Positions 47,772 to 59,970 of a stretch of 64,000 bases of DNA are shown piece by piece. The position numbers were made by a program, and so were the translations under genes. Source of the stretch: Anaeramoeba flamelloides (taxonomy: Eukaryota; Metamonada; Anaeramoebidae). Position 1 is the stretch's first letter; each line of letters begins with the position of its first letter. The stretch covers positions 3,100,001 to 3,164,000 of the forward strand of contig JANTQA010000029.1 of NCBI GenBank assembly GCA_027625915.1, given 5' to 3'. The notes under the pieces were generated by a model. That model searched no databases and was not told the DNA's origin. It was given only the letters and a program-made list of their open reading frames with translations.

Positions 47772-49656
47772 ATGAAGATATCACAAAAGTATTGCTTACT
47801 CTTTGTGGTTTTTAGTTTCTTTCTGTTTAGATTAGCCGCAGCAGAATACGAGAACCAAAAGGCTAGGTATTTCCTAGTTCACGATTACAATAAAGAGGTG
47901 TGTGTAGACAATGATCCAGACGAATACCCCTCTTGGTGCCCTTATAAAAATGTCGTTTTTGCTCCTCAAAACGTTTCAAATAAAAACATTAGACAGGGAA
48001 AAGATGCCATAATAGATTCTTGTGTTCTAAAAGGGGACTCTATTGATTGGTATGATGACTGTTCTTGTAAGTTTTCTTTCTGTTTTGATAAAAAATCTTT
48101 TTTTAAAAACAAAAACAAAATTTCGAAAAAGTGTTTTTGTTATTTTTTTTTTTTTTTTTCTTCTTCCTTTTTCTTCTTCTTGTGTTTTTCCCACTTTTTT
48201 CTGATAAACAATTTCCTCTTTTTACATTTAGACACTTTTTTCTTTTTATTTGCCAACCAATTCGAAAATGCTTTTTTCGAGTTTTTTTTCAACCAAATGC
48301 AACCAATCCGATTTCTCATTAAATTTCTCTTTTTTTATTTTCCAACCAAAATGTAACAAACTGATTTAACAATAAATTACTTTTATTTTTCAAAATATTA
48401 GATGTCGATAGTTATACTTTTGGTGTTGGTCTCAAATATAACAAACCAAAAGAACCAAAGAATTATTATGTTACGCACTATTATGACGGAATGGTGACAG
48501 TTACTGATATCAATTTAGATCTCGAAAAACTGCGTATTTATCCTTTTGGTGAAGGAACCAAAGTAGAAATCATTGAATCACTGAAATTAAATTTCACATC
48601 CAAAACAATGGTTTGGGGATTTGCCACAGGAGACACAGTAAAATTTTATTATGCTGATGTTTCTGAATATTTTAAGGAAGAACCAGACTGTAACTTTTTT
48701 TTTTTTTTTTTCCTCCAAGAGGAACTTTGTTTTGTGAAAAATTTTTTTTTAACCCCCCTTTTTTTTTTTTTTTTTCTTCCTTTTTATCTTTTTTCTTAAA
48801 AAATAATTCTGATTCCTAAATTATAAGTCAATGTTACCATTTCTGGAACAATCCTTCAACTTATCCCAGTCATTGTTGGACCAGATGGTGAGTTTTCAAC
48901 AAAATTTTTTGGTATTTATTATCAAGACAACGATGATACCAAAAAAATTGAATTTTATGAATTTTTCGATGATAACGATCTAGATCCTGCCTACAAAATG
49001 ACTATCACGTAAATACATTTTTATTTTTTAATTCTTATTTTTTTTTTTAAATGAAATTTGGTAATCTTGTTTTGAAATTTACAAATGAGAATTAAATTTC
49101 ACAACTGTAATGTACTTTAAAAAAAAATTACATCATGGAACTAATTTCAATATAAATTGATAAAAATTTATAATATAGTCTTTTTATTAAAGGGAAAATA
49201 GAATATTTTGAAAAGTGATCGGTCTCTTATTTAAATTTATTTTTCTTTGAAATAGTTTTCAAGATACCTTTTTTCAAACTTTTCTTCTGTATATGAACTT
49301 TATTAAAAATTTGCTTTTCTTGATGAAATTGAGAAATTCAAAAAACATACAGAACAATTAACCTTTTGAAATTTCATCGTTTCAGAAAATACTCTATAAA
49401 AAAAGAATTTTTACAGATAACCATTTGAAACAAATTTATATCAAAATTAATTTGAAAAAAATAAAAAACTTCAACATAGAAGTAATTTTTAAAAATCTAT
49501 AAATTAAAAAGGGTATCCATAAAAAGGGTTAAACATCTCGAATAGTCCAGTTTTATGAAGGATTATTAAAACTTTATTTGAAAATGACTTTTTTAGAACT
49601 TTATTTTAAAATTTTAACCCCTAAACAATTTTTTTTTTTTTTTTTTTATTATTTAT

Positions 49657-49695
<39 letters not shown>

Positions 49696-52600
49696 TGTTT
49701 GTGGGTGTTTATTTTATTTGATTCTTGTAATAGATTAGAAACAACGAGTGATATTATCGTGAAAGGAGTTGACGCTGTTGGGACATATGATGATAGTGGT
49801 GATGATGATCCACTAGGTTCAGATGAAGCATCAAATCGAAATCCAATTTTATTTTATACAGATAAAAAAAATTTCTGGGCGAGTGCATGGTCAGAAACAA
49901 GCTACACATTAAATTTTGAAGATACTGCTGATAAAACATTATTCTACACACTTGAAGAAGATGTTGAAATGATAGATTTTATACCATTTAGTGAATATTT
50001 TAGAAAATCAAAAAGTGTAAATGAAATTGAACAAGATGGGGTTTTTAGATATAAAGCTGTAGATTCTTATGAAGGAAATGTAAATATTAATTTTTTTTTT
50101 TTTTTTTTTTTTTTATATATTTTATAAACATTCGAATAATATTATCTTAAAATATTATTATTATCTAATTGAGGAAAATTTTGATATTTACAATAAAATT
50201 TAATCTATTTATTATTCCAATATATAGAAACTTAAAAATTGAATTATTGAAATCCAAAGTGTAAAAAATAAAAAATATAAGAAAAAAAGTTTTAGGAACC
50301 GATAGTTTTTATAAAAACACTATTCCTTTTGATTTTTCATTTTATTATGATTATTATTTTTTTTGATTTTTTTTTTTTTTTTTTGAATACAAAAGTACTA
50401 ATTCACCAACCACATATTAAATCAATTTTTAAAATATTTCTTCAAATAATATCAATATAATTTCAATATAATTTCAATAAAAATAATAAATAGATGCTTT
50501 GGATTGCCATTGCATTAGCAGACGCAGGCAAAAAATATGATTATGACAATATGGTTCTTTTTGTTCAATTACCAGAATTTAGAAATTTTATTGTTGATCC
50601 ACCAGCAACAAATCCAGCAAATATTGAAGATATAGAAATATGTGGTTCTAATCTATATTATAATGACGACGGTGAATGCCAAGAACATCCAACAAAACAA
50701 CTTAAAATTGATTACCGAATTGATCAAATTTCTTATGGATTTAAAACATCACCAGATGATGATGATGAAGGAAATGAAGAATCTTCTTCAGAAGAATCTG
50801 AGGATAATGAAGAAAAAAGTGAATTTTATAATAATAATCTTTATCATATGTTAACCTTGCATGAAAAAGATACAAATGAAATTCATCTGCATGTCGTACA
50901 AGAATCATTAGTAATACCTTTTTGAATTTTTTTTTTTTTTTTTTTTTTTTAATAATTTTTTTTATTTTTGATTTATTTTGGGGAAAAAATATAATAAAAA
51001 CTCAAAATACCAAAATAACTCATAATTATTCTTACATTTGAAAATATATATATATATATATATATAACCAAATCTAAAAAAATAAATCTCTTAATTTTAT
51101 CTTATTAAATAAATCTTAGGGTAATGGAACGTATAATCAATCAGAATTGAATTTCCATTTTATGAGGACAATTATTACGAAATCAACAGTGAACAAAATC
51201 ACTTTTTTCAGAAAACACACAACATATGCTTTGGACTGTTGTGAGGAAATATTGGGAAATTGACTCTGCAGATAAACTCATCGAAATATGTGATTTATTT
51301 AGAAATGAAACAGAAAATGAATTTCTATGGAGACATCGTGAACGATGTAGTAACCTACCTGAAAATTTCCAACTTGATTCAAATTTCTTTGGGCAATATG
51401 CATCGCCATGTCCAGAAGGTACCTATTGTCCACATTTATCGTTTATATCATATCTTTCGCCACCAAATGGATATTATACAGCAAAGGCAGCAATATCACT
51501 TAATTGTCAAGAAGGATACTTTTGTCGAAGAGGGCTTCGTATTGATTGCCCACTAGGTTATATCTGCCCCGAAGAGGAAATGAAGTTACCGGAGCTTTGC
51601 TCAATACCCTCGGAATTTAATGAAACCTGTGCAGACATAAGCTTAAAAAACGTCGAGCCATGTGAGAATGGATCCTATTGTATTGTTCCATATTATCCAG
51701 CTTTACCAGTGCCACCGGGTACATGGATGGAAAGACCAAGACCCGAATTTGAAGCTGATAATTTATTTGAAGACTGTAATGAGGGAGATTGGTGTGGTCT
51801 TGGGAGATCCATTGAAATTGACGAAGACCCCAAAAAAAGAAGAAATCTTGTGTCCTGCTAATTGTTACTGTACAACATCCGATGTTCTAAAGCCTGTGAT
51901 TTGTGATTGTAGTACGAAAGGATGTTCATATTGTCCAATCGGTACCTCTGTTGAAGTGAAATGCCCTGCAGGTTTCTATTGTCAAATGCCCGATACCAAG
52001 GAGGAATGCTTTAAAACGCAATACTGCCCAGCTGGTTCAGTTATCACTGAATCTTGTACAGCAGGATACTATTGCCCAGACCCAACAAAGCAAATTAAAT
52101 GCCCAGAAGGCAATTATTGCCCAGCAGGATCCACTGAACCAACCCCATGTTCAGGATGGGTTTCGTGTCCCGAAAAAACTGAATCACAAGAAAGTAAACA
52201 TGTTGGTGTCATCGTGGATTTAGTAATTCTCATTGTACTTCTCGGAGGATATTGGCTCGCGATGAGGTATGTTGACAAAAGAAGAAAAACTCAAAAGATC
52301 AGCAGACAATTGAAAATCGACAAGCAATCTGTGCTTTCGGGATTAGTGTTTTCGTCGATCTCACTCGGTGAAGGAGAAATTAGTGCTACATCCCTGTGGG
52401 GTAACACGACCGAGATCCCCAAATTGGACTTTTTTCCTTGACTTTAGATTCGAAAACTTGGGATTAAGAATTAAAGGCAGAAGTGGCAAGATCGTCTTAA
52501 AAAGGTGTCACTGGTAAAATTATACATGGACGAGTTACTGCCATTATGGGACCCTCCGGTGCAGGTAAAACAACATTTTTGAATACCCTGTGTGGTAAGG

Positions 52601-54419
52601 CAAGCTATGGTATTCCAAGTGGGCTGGTCGAAATTAACGGAGTAGAGGAGCCCATCACAGAATACAAAAAGGTTGTCGGCTTTGTGCCACAGGAGGATAT
52701 CATGCTCAGAACATTAACCGTTAAGGAAAACATGATGAACTCTGCCAAGCTAAGGCTACCCAAGGAGTATACCTACAAGCAAATCAAATTAACTGTGAAT
52801 CAGTGTATTAAAACACTCGGCCTCTTTGATGTTAGACATTCGCCCATTGGTGACGAGACCAAAAGAGGTGTTTCCGGGGGGCAAAGAAAAAGGGTCAATT
52901 GCGGTCTTGAAATGGTCATCTCCCCCAGTTGCCATTTTCCTTGATGAGCCCACATCAGGTTTGGATTCAACGTCTGCAATGTCGCTTTGTAGGGCGTTAC
53001 AATTATCTGCCGAAGAAGATCTCAATATCATGGCCGTCATTCATCAGCCTCGATACGAAATTTTCACAATGTTCACCTACGTATTATTATTGGGTAAAGG
53101 AGGTAGAACAGTGTATCTGGGACCAACAAGATTCTCACATCCATACTTTGAATTTTTTGGGATTCAAGTGCCCCGAACATGTCAATCCTGCAGATTGGAT
53201 GATGGATATCATTGCCGGTAACGAAAAAATCGTCGGCTCTAATGAGAAATTCGATCCAAAGCAATTGTTTGAAGACTGGGTTAACATTGGTGTGCCCTTT
53301 ACAGAAAAGGCTGCTGAAAACAATAAGCCACCAAAGGGTAATATCAAGGATTACACGGACGAAAACGGCAATGTCAAATTAGACTTTGCCCTTGGGGACG
53401 AAGATACATCCTCAAGTGAAAGTAGCTCTGATGAAGATTCCTCAAATAGCGACATCCAGTTGAAGGAGAAAAAGAAAGAAGGTAAAAGGAGTAAAAAGTA
53501 CAAGATCAGCCCCAAGGAGTTACGCAGAGCCAAGGATGGAAGAGAAAGAAAAACACCAGGGTTCGCAAGACAATTTACCATCTTCTTCACCAGAAGTTTG
53601 GTTCAACAAAGTAGGGACTTGAAGGGATTTATCATCGATATGGTCTTAGTATACATTGTAGGGTTCTTTTTAGGTGTACTGAATCAAGACAGCCCATTTA
53701 TCGGACCACCACCCGACTATGTTATTAATTTATGTCCAGACTATTTGAAAGAAACCTGCGCAGGACCACAACAGGAAACAATTGGTATCATCACTTCGGT
53801 AACTATTTTAGCTATTGCACTGACAGGTGGTATGTCCTCCTTGAAAATTTTCGGACCAGAAAGAGTCAATTACTGGAGAGAGGCATCTACAGGTATCAAC
53901 ACCATCGCATATTTCCTTGGAAAGGATCTCTCTTCCTTAGTTGGCACTGTTATCCATCCATTGATCTTTTTAACAATTTTCTACCCATTCTTAAATCCAA
54001 GAGGAAGCCTTGGACAATACTATGGCGTCCTATTATTGATTCAATATACCGCAACGGGTATTGGTATGGCTGTTTCTACATTGTTCCCACCCAGTGTCTC
54101 CCAGCTCGCGGCAATCGTTGTGCTCTTGGTCTTCTCAATGGTATCAGGTTTTGGACCCCCACTGAAGGAAATGGAAAAAATGGTCTTCTTTAATATTTTC
54201 CACTTCATCGATCTCCTTCGTTATGGCCAAGAAGCCTTGTTTTGTATTGAACTTGAACAATATAAAGACATTTATGATCTTACAACTACCTATGACAAGT
54301 ATGGTTATGACCCAGGAAGAATTAGTCTAGATTTGTTCATATTGTTTATCATTGGTGTGTATTTCAGGATCGTTGCCTATTTCTTTTTGAGGGTTGTCAA
54401 TAGAGATAAACAAAAATAA
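47772..54419 (+). CDS. ABCG-family half transporter with Cys-rich ectodomain, about 1606 aa
   Basis: Exons: 47772-48066, 48402-48689, 48828-49008, 49734-50079, 50494-50910, 51120-54419. A signal peptide (MKISQKYCLLFVVFSFFLFR) leads an ectodomain of about 850 residues with two acidic stretches. Its last 280 residues (51335-52170) hold CPEGTYCP/CPAGFYC-type Cys repeats. One membrane span (VDLVILIVLLGGYWLAM, about 870) precedes the nucleotide-binding domain: Walker A GPSGAGKTT (about 984), Q-loop VPQED, signature VSGGQRKRV (about 1091), Walker B AIFLDEPTSGLDS (about 1113) and H-loop VIHQPR. After a Ser/Asp-rich linker comes an ABC2-type membrane domain with about six spans. The order matches plant ABCG24/28-type half transporters; it probably dimerises at a membrane to move lipids or other hydrophobic compounds. 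In the last exon six homopolymers (51203-51208, 51832-51838, 52430-52435, 52499-52503, 52922-52926, 53153-53158) are each one base too long. Discounting these, the total is exactly 1607 codons. Confidence 0.9.
49663..49693. repeat. (TA)n microsatellite in ABCG intron 3
   Basis: About 15 TA units preceded by a T run, within the intron before exon 4. A similar TA run lies in intron 5 at 51045-51065. Confidence 0.75.
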
Positions 54420-54724
54420 TTTTTTTTTTTTATATATTTAACAAAATTTTCTTATTTTTTTTTTTCTTTTTAATATTTATTATTAATTTTAAAAAAATTA
54501 TTATCCATTTCTTATTTTAAATAATTTTTTAAATAATTTTCTTTATATTTTTAAATATTTTTATGAAATCATAATAATTTACTCATAATATTTTGATCAA
54601 TGAAACCCCAAAAATATATTTTAAAAAAATTTTTTAGTTTTTGTTTTATTATTCTTTTTATCAAGGTCATAATTTTTTAAAAATCTTCTAATTTTTTTAA
54701 ACTGTGCTTTTTATTTGGAGATAT

Positions 54725-55260
54725 CAATATATTAAGCGAAAATATAAATCATAATTAAAGTGTTTTCAATTTAAGCACAGTTGGTATCGAGTAAATCAAT
54801 TATGTACTATTGATAATTTTGAACAAAAAAATATTTACTATACTCCAATTCAAATTTTTTAAACTAATAAAAAATCAATTTTTGAAAATAATGTTTTATT
54901 TATTGTGACACTTTCAGATAAAATCAGTGGAATTATAGATAGAAAAACGATCTCAAACGAGTTCAATAATCTCTGCTATAATTATCATCTTTGAATTTCT
55001 TTTATATCAAAACAATTAGACATTCCAAAAATTGTTTCAATCCTAACCAAAATTAAATTATACATATTTTAGATTTTCCATCTCAAATTTTTAAAAATAA
55101 AAAATGTCCTAAAAATCTATAAATATTGTTTACTGTTACCCCTACAAGTTTCAAATCTTTTCAATTTTGAACTTGAACTTGAAAATCCAGTAAAATCTTT
55201 TTTTTTTAAATTTTGCTTCAAAAATCTTTTGATAATTTATATTTTGATTGTTTTACCTTA
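54725..55260 (+). pseudogene. Decayed open frame, unknown family
   Basis: One plus-strand frame keeps protein-like composition (mixed Asp, Glu, Ser, Thr, Trp, Cys, Pro) over about 180 codons, with only a few interruptions, where chance would give many. No start, splice context or recognisable domain. It may be a dead gene or part of an old mobile element; treated as a fossil. Confidence 0.25.
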
Positions 55261-56334
55261 AAAACTAGTATTTTATTGTACAATTTATTCAGAATGAAAA
55301 TTCTCTTTGAGAAGTGAAAGCGAAATAATATAATAAATACTCCCCATACAGAAACCTAATCATTCAGACAAACTTTTTTTTTTTTTATAAATAAAATGAA
55401 ATCTTGTTGAGATCTCCCAAAGAATTTTAAGTTTTATGTACTTTGTCAATTCAATTGAATTTAACACCATTCTAAGAAATATATTAATTGAATTCTATTT
55501 CTTGAAATCAAAATTTCAGAAGATTCGAAGATAAAACCTTTTAAAAAGTAACTTTTTTATTTTTAGTAAAAATTTAGTTAATTCTTGATAATAGCCAATA
55601 ATATTTTTAGTTATAGATTAAGAAGTATTGATAACGAAATAAATTAATTACATTTTAATAATACTATTAATCATTAATATTACAATTTAAAACCCCAACA
55701 AATAAAACGAACAAATTTTATGTGACTATATAAATAAAAATTTGTTATTAGTTTAACAAAAATTTATTCCTGAATTTGAGATCTGTTATGTAAAAATTTT
55801 TTATTCTTTAAAGTTTAGTAAAAAGATGTTTTTTAGGTTTCATAAAGATAAAAAGAAAAAAATATGAAAATTCTTGAAAATTTTTTAAACAAACCATTTG
55901 GTCTTATTTACAAGAATATTTCATTACAATTCAAATCATTTATGGTAGTAAAAAAATGATTTTGAATTTTGATGTTTAAATTATCTAATTACAAAACAAC
56001 TTGCAGAAAAGTATATTTTAAAAAACCAAATTTGATATTAAAATATAAACCAATTTATAATTATTGTTGGGATATGGAAGTAATTAAAAAAAAATTTAAC
56101 AAATAAAAAAAAAAGATGAAGAAAATAATCAAAATTTTAATATAAAAAAAAAATAAAATAATTTACACAAAGAAATTAAAATAAATTCACTTTCCTTATA
56201 TTTTCTCTGATTTGAAAAAATTAACTTACAATTTTTATTTTTCTCTATTCTTTTAAATTATTGATAAGAGAAGTAAGAGTTTTTTGTTTTTTTAAATTTT
56301 TGAAAAGTAATATATAATTTCATAAATTTTCTTT

Positions 56335-56560
56335 TAAAGAATTCTGGTAAACCACATTTAGGATTTTTTTATAATTTTTTTTTAATCTGAAATCCATAGA
56401 TTTATTGAAAAAAAAAAAAAAAAAATTAAAAAAAACCACCTTTAGGTTTTCCAAAATTTAAAAAATTTAGTAAAATCTTTAATTTCAGTCTGTTCTTATG
56501 AATCCTGGAAAACCTAGTTACTCTAAAGTACTCAAAAACACTTAACTACACACCCCCTGA
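56335..56560. repeat. Palindromic repeat family P, degenerate copy
   Basis: TTCTGGTAAACCACATTTAG, a long A/T palindrome centred near 56400, then GGTTTTCCAAAATTTAAAAA with its inverse TTATGAATCCTGGAAAACCT at 56497-56515, followed by the CTCTAAAGTACTCAAAAACA spacer. Confidence 0.6.
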
Positions 56561-57573
56561 AAACACATGATGTGAATAATCAGTTGGAAAGAAAATAAAT
56601 CATTAAAAACCCACAACAGATGATTAAGAAATATATTTCACCTTTGGTAGGTCTTTTCTTATTGAAGAGAATAAAATATAAGCAAATATTTGACCCAATT
56701 CTCTCATATTTTTTAAAAAAATGACAAAAACTCTCTGAGCGGGAGCCTAGTTACCCAAATTTATTTATTAATTTATTTATTTTTGACAATTTAAAGTATT
56801 TTTTATTTTTATTTTATATTATTATTATGTTGGAATTCCCTTATTTTTTCAAACTATAAGAGATTTAATCCAAAATTCTTGATATAAAATATTAACAATT
56901 TATTTTTCTAAAATTTATATTTTTTCAACTATTAATTGTGAAAATTAAAATTTTTTTATGTCAAACTATCCAAAAAAAAAAAAAAAAACAATTCTAAATA
57001 TCAATTATTTTTACTAATATTCGCTTCATACTGATATTAACTATTCTATAATGTATATTATACTAATTATTTCAGATTTTTTTTTTCAAATATCAATTCT
57101 AAATCATTTTTCTTAAAATAAGAAAAACTAAATACTTAGACAATCATTGAGAAAAAAATATTTCTTTTGATCTTGAATTGAAGAGAAAAGAATAACCCAA
57201 TCGAAATAAATATGCTTTTTCTACAGCCCCTCTCACTTATACAATAATATCAAATAACATATTTTTACTTAGCGACTATCGATCTTACAATAAAATAAAT
57301 TGTATAAGAAAGAAGTGTAAGAATCATACCAAATAAAAAAAAAACAAACAAATGTTAGAAAAAATTTAATTACATGGAAAAATAATTGTAATTCTAATAT
57401 TTTCAAAATAAACATTTAATTCTAATATCTAATTCCAATCCATTAAGACATATATTTTATAGATTTAAACAAGAATGACGAGACAAGAAAATAGTTCATA
57501 AATATTAAAATAATCTTCATATTTTTTCAATATGTTGAATAAATCATTTTTTTTAATAGAACAAAAATAATTA

Positions 57574-57604
<31 letters not shown>

Positions 57605-58283
57605 TAATATCTATAAAGAATACAATAAAGAATACTTTAAAGTTTAATAGTGCCGAAAATGATAATAAAAAGTAAGGAAAATTTTATAATTATAAGAAAG
57701 TAAATTGATTTTATAGTTTTATCTCTTAGCAAAAAGGGAAAAAATATATTGATCAATCTTGAAAAATTTGAATTTGTGAGTTTCTTAGTCGATCAGAATT
57801 TTTGGACACTTCACCGTTAAATTTTTTTTTTTTAGATAATATTACCAATAAAACATTTTAAAATTTTGATATGTTGTTGTGAAAGACTTATCTATTAAAA
57901 CATTTATTTTCTTTTAAAAGATTGTTCTAAAAAGTTTCTTTCTGAGATCCTTTCTATTTTTATTTTAATTTGAGATTTTGTAATAACCTTAAAACCCCTT
58001 TTCTCTAGAATTGTCCAGTCCATGGAAATAATGTACAATTTAATAATTAGCTGTCATCCTGAGGAAATCCTCAAGATTACAACTCTTAACGATTAATAAG
58101 CCAGGCCAAGATTTTCAGACTTTAAATTAACTATTTTACATAATTTTTTTAAAAACATTTCAAAACTAGAAATTATATATCCATTTTGAATTTTTGGAAT
58201 CTTATAACACCTAGATACTTTACCTAAGGTCAATATGTCTTTTGATAAGGGATTGGAAACAATTCCAAAAGTTAGATTACAAA

Positions 58284-58315
<32 letters not shown>

Positions 58316-58842
58316 CATTATTGAATAAGGTACTTTGAAAATTTAACTTCTCGCCTTCTTGTAATAAAGTATTTTAAATAAAAATTGAGAAATATTAAAA
58401 TAAATAATGAAAAAAAAAAATAAAATTAAAAGATTAATAAGAAAACATCTCTCAAGAACGTATAAGAATTTATTTCTAAATTTAACATTTTCATTATATA
58501 TTTTTGATTTAAAAACATTAAAAAAAAAGATTCATAAATTGGACTTTACTATATCAAAGTTCTCCCATCTACAATTTGAACATATTTTCTTTGAATCAAA
58601 ATAATCATAATGAAAATCTATCATAATTATTTCTGGTCTATTTCTTAATTCTTTCTTCTATTCTTCACAACAAGAACATATAGAACTGGAATAATTTTTT
58701 AATTTTTTTTCTTTTTCTTTTTTTTTTTTCAGCCAAAATAATTAAAAATTGAATTCTAATTTTTTCTCAAATTTTCTAAAATAAAAATAAAAAAAAAATC
58801 ATTCATTGTCTAAAAGTATTTTATTGTAATTTGATAATATTA

Positions 58843-59011
58843 CAGTCAGTTTCAAATTTAAGGCACAAAAAAATCTCAAATTAAGGAACATTTTTTCGAA
58901 TTTTTTTCCACAAATTATTTTACTAAAATCTAGATTTTGTGTCTTAATTTGAGAATTTTTTTGGACCTTAAATTTCGTTCCAAGTTTGTACCTTAAAAGT
59001 GAAACTGACTG
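58843..59011. mobile_element. Tc1/mariner-type MITE, family M, copy 3, intact ends
   Basis: 169 bp with terminal inverted repeats CAGTCAGTTTCAAATTTAAG (left) and TTAAAAGTGAAACTGACTG (right). The outer 12 bp match perfectly, and the element is flanked by a TA duplication (58841-58842 and 59012-59013), the hallmark of Tc1/mariner target sites. Inner blocks are also inverted (CACAAAAAAATCTCAAATTA with TTAATTTGAGAATTTTTTTG), making the element a near-perfect long hairpin. No coding capacity; it would need a transposase from elsewhere. Confidence 0.85.
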
Positions 59012-59149
59012 TAGTTATAAAACCCTTTTCTTAATTAAAAATTTAAAGTATGTGAAGTTATTCCGAAAAGAACCAATCGCCAAATAGGGATATCTGTATT
59101 AGAAATAATATTAATATATCTAATGTATTAAAAAAATAGTTATATTTTT

Positions 59150-59650
59150 AATTGTATTATAAAAAAAAGATTCAACATGCTTATTAGCCTTAGTGGACAA
59201 TAAACTTATTTTGAGACTTTAATAAGATTCCTAAATAAAAATTTAAGAATTCGATAAAGTACCGTAGAGTGTCATCAAGTGCCGAGTTTTTTTTTAATTT
59301 CTAAATTTAAAAAAAAACTAACAGCAGTTTTTACGAGGGTTTCTGTTTTATTTATGAAGTGTTCTAGGTTTTTTTGAGTTTTTTTTTACTTGTGAAATAA
59401 ACAAAAAATTTATTAAAATTTTCGGTTTATTTCTAAAGTAAAAAAAACCTAATGAAAATCAATAGATTTTTCAAAGAAACAGAAAACCCAAGAAAACCTA
59501 AAGGCGCTTTCCCATAATTTAGAATGAATATAGAAAAATCTTGAAATTTTACTCAATTCTTGTAAATTCGGGAAAAACTAACGGCAAACAAGATGGGTTA
59601 ATAACACCCCCCTTAAATAATAATGATAATAAAAAAAAAACATTTAAACT
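59150..59650. repeat. Palindromic repeat family P, stand-alone copy with flank
   Basis: Left flank and tail align with 43330-43735. Internal modules: 59370-59445 (CTTGTGAAATAAACAAAAAA../..GTTTATTTCTAAAG), an AATCAATAGATTTTTCAAAG spacer, then a CCCATAATTTAGAATGAATA../..TTCTTGTAAATTCGGGAAAA palindrome to 59580. Confidence 0.7.
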
Positions 59651-59970
59651 TTTTCTGAAGCAAATAAAAAAAAATATTTGATTTAATCATTTATTTTTAA
59701 TTCGGGTTATAATTTATTATGCAAGAAATATTCAAATGCTGAATAAATTGACTGTGTGTACTCTTTAACCTTTGGATAAAAACCAAAAAAACCATTTGTT
59801 ACCAGTAATTTTTTTTTTTTTTCTTTCTTAGATTTACAAAACTAACTTTAAGATTTCCCAAATCTAAATACTAAATACTTTTATATAAAAAATAAGAATA
59901 AAAATTAACAAGAAAAAGCATTAATTTATATTAAAAAAAAATCAAAAAAATAAAAAAAATTATTAATTTA

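Larger units (their letters stand above)
54420..59970. other. Intergenic region between convergent ABCG and PRIM2 genes
   Basis: 5.5 kb holding a decayed coding-like frame (54725-55260), P repeats (56335-56560 and 59150-59650), a TA microsatellite (57580-57604), a hairpin of CCTGAGGAAATCCTCAAG type at 58054-58075, a 29-base T run (58287-58315), a chance-like Lys/Phe-rich frame (58407-58604) and the intact MITE (58843-59011). Confidence 0.5.

Noticed and set aside
58054-58075. Hammerhead ribozyme candidate (CTGAGGAAATCCTCAAG)
   Set aside because: Lacks the CTGATGA and GAAA catalytic core in proper order. Just a short hairpin.
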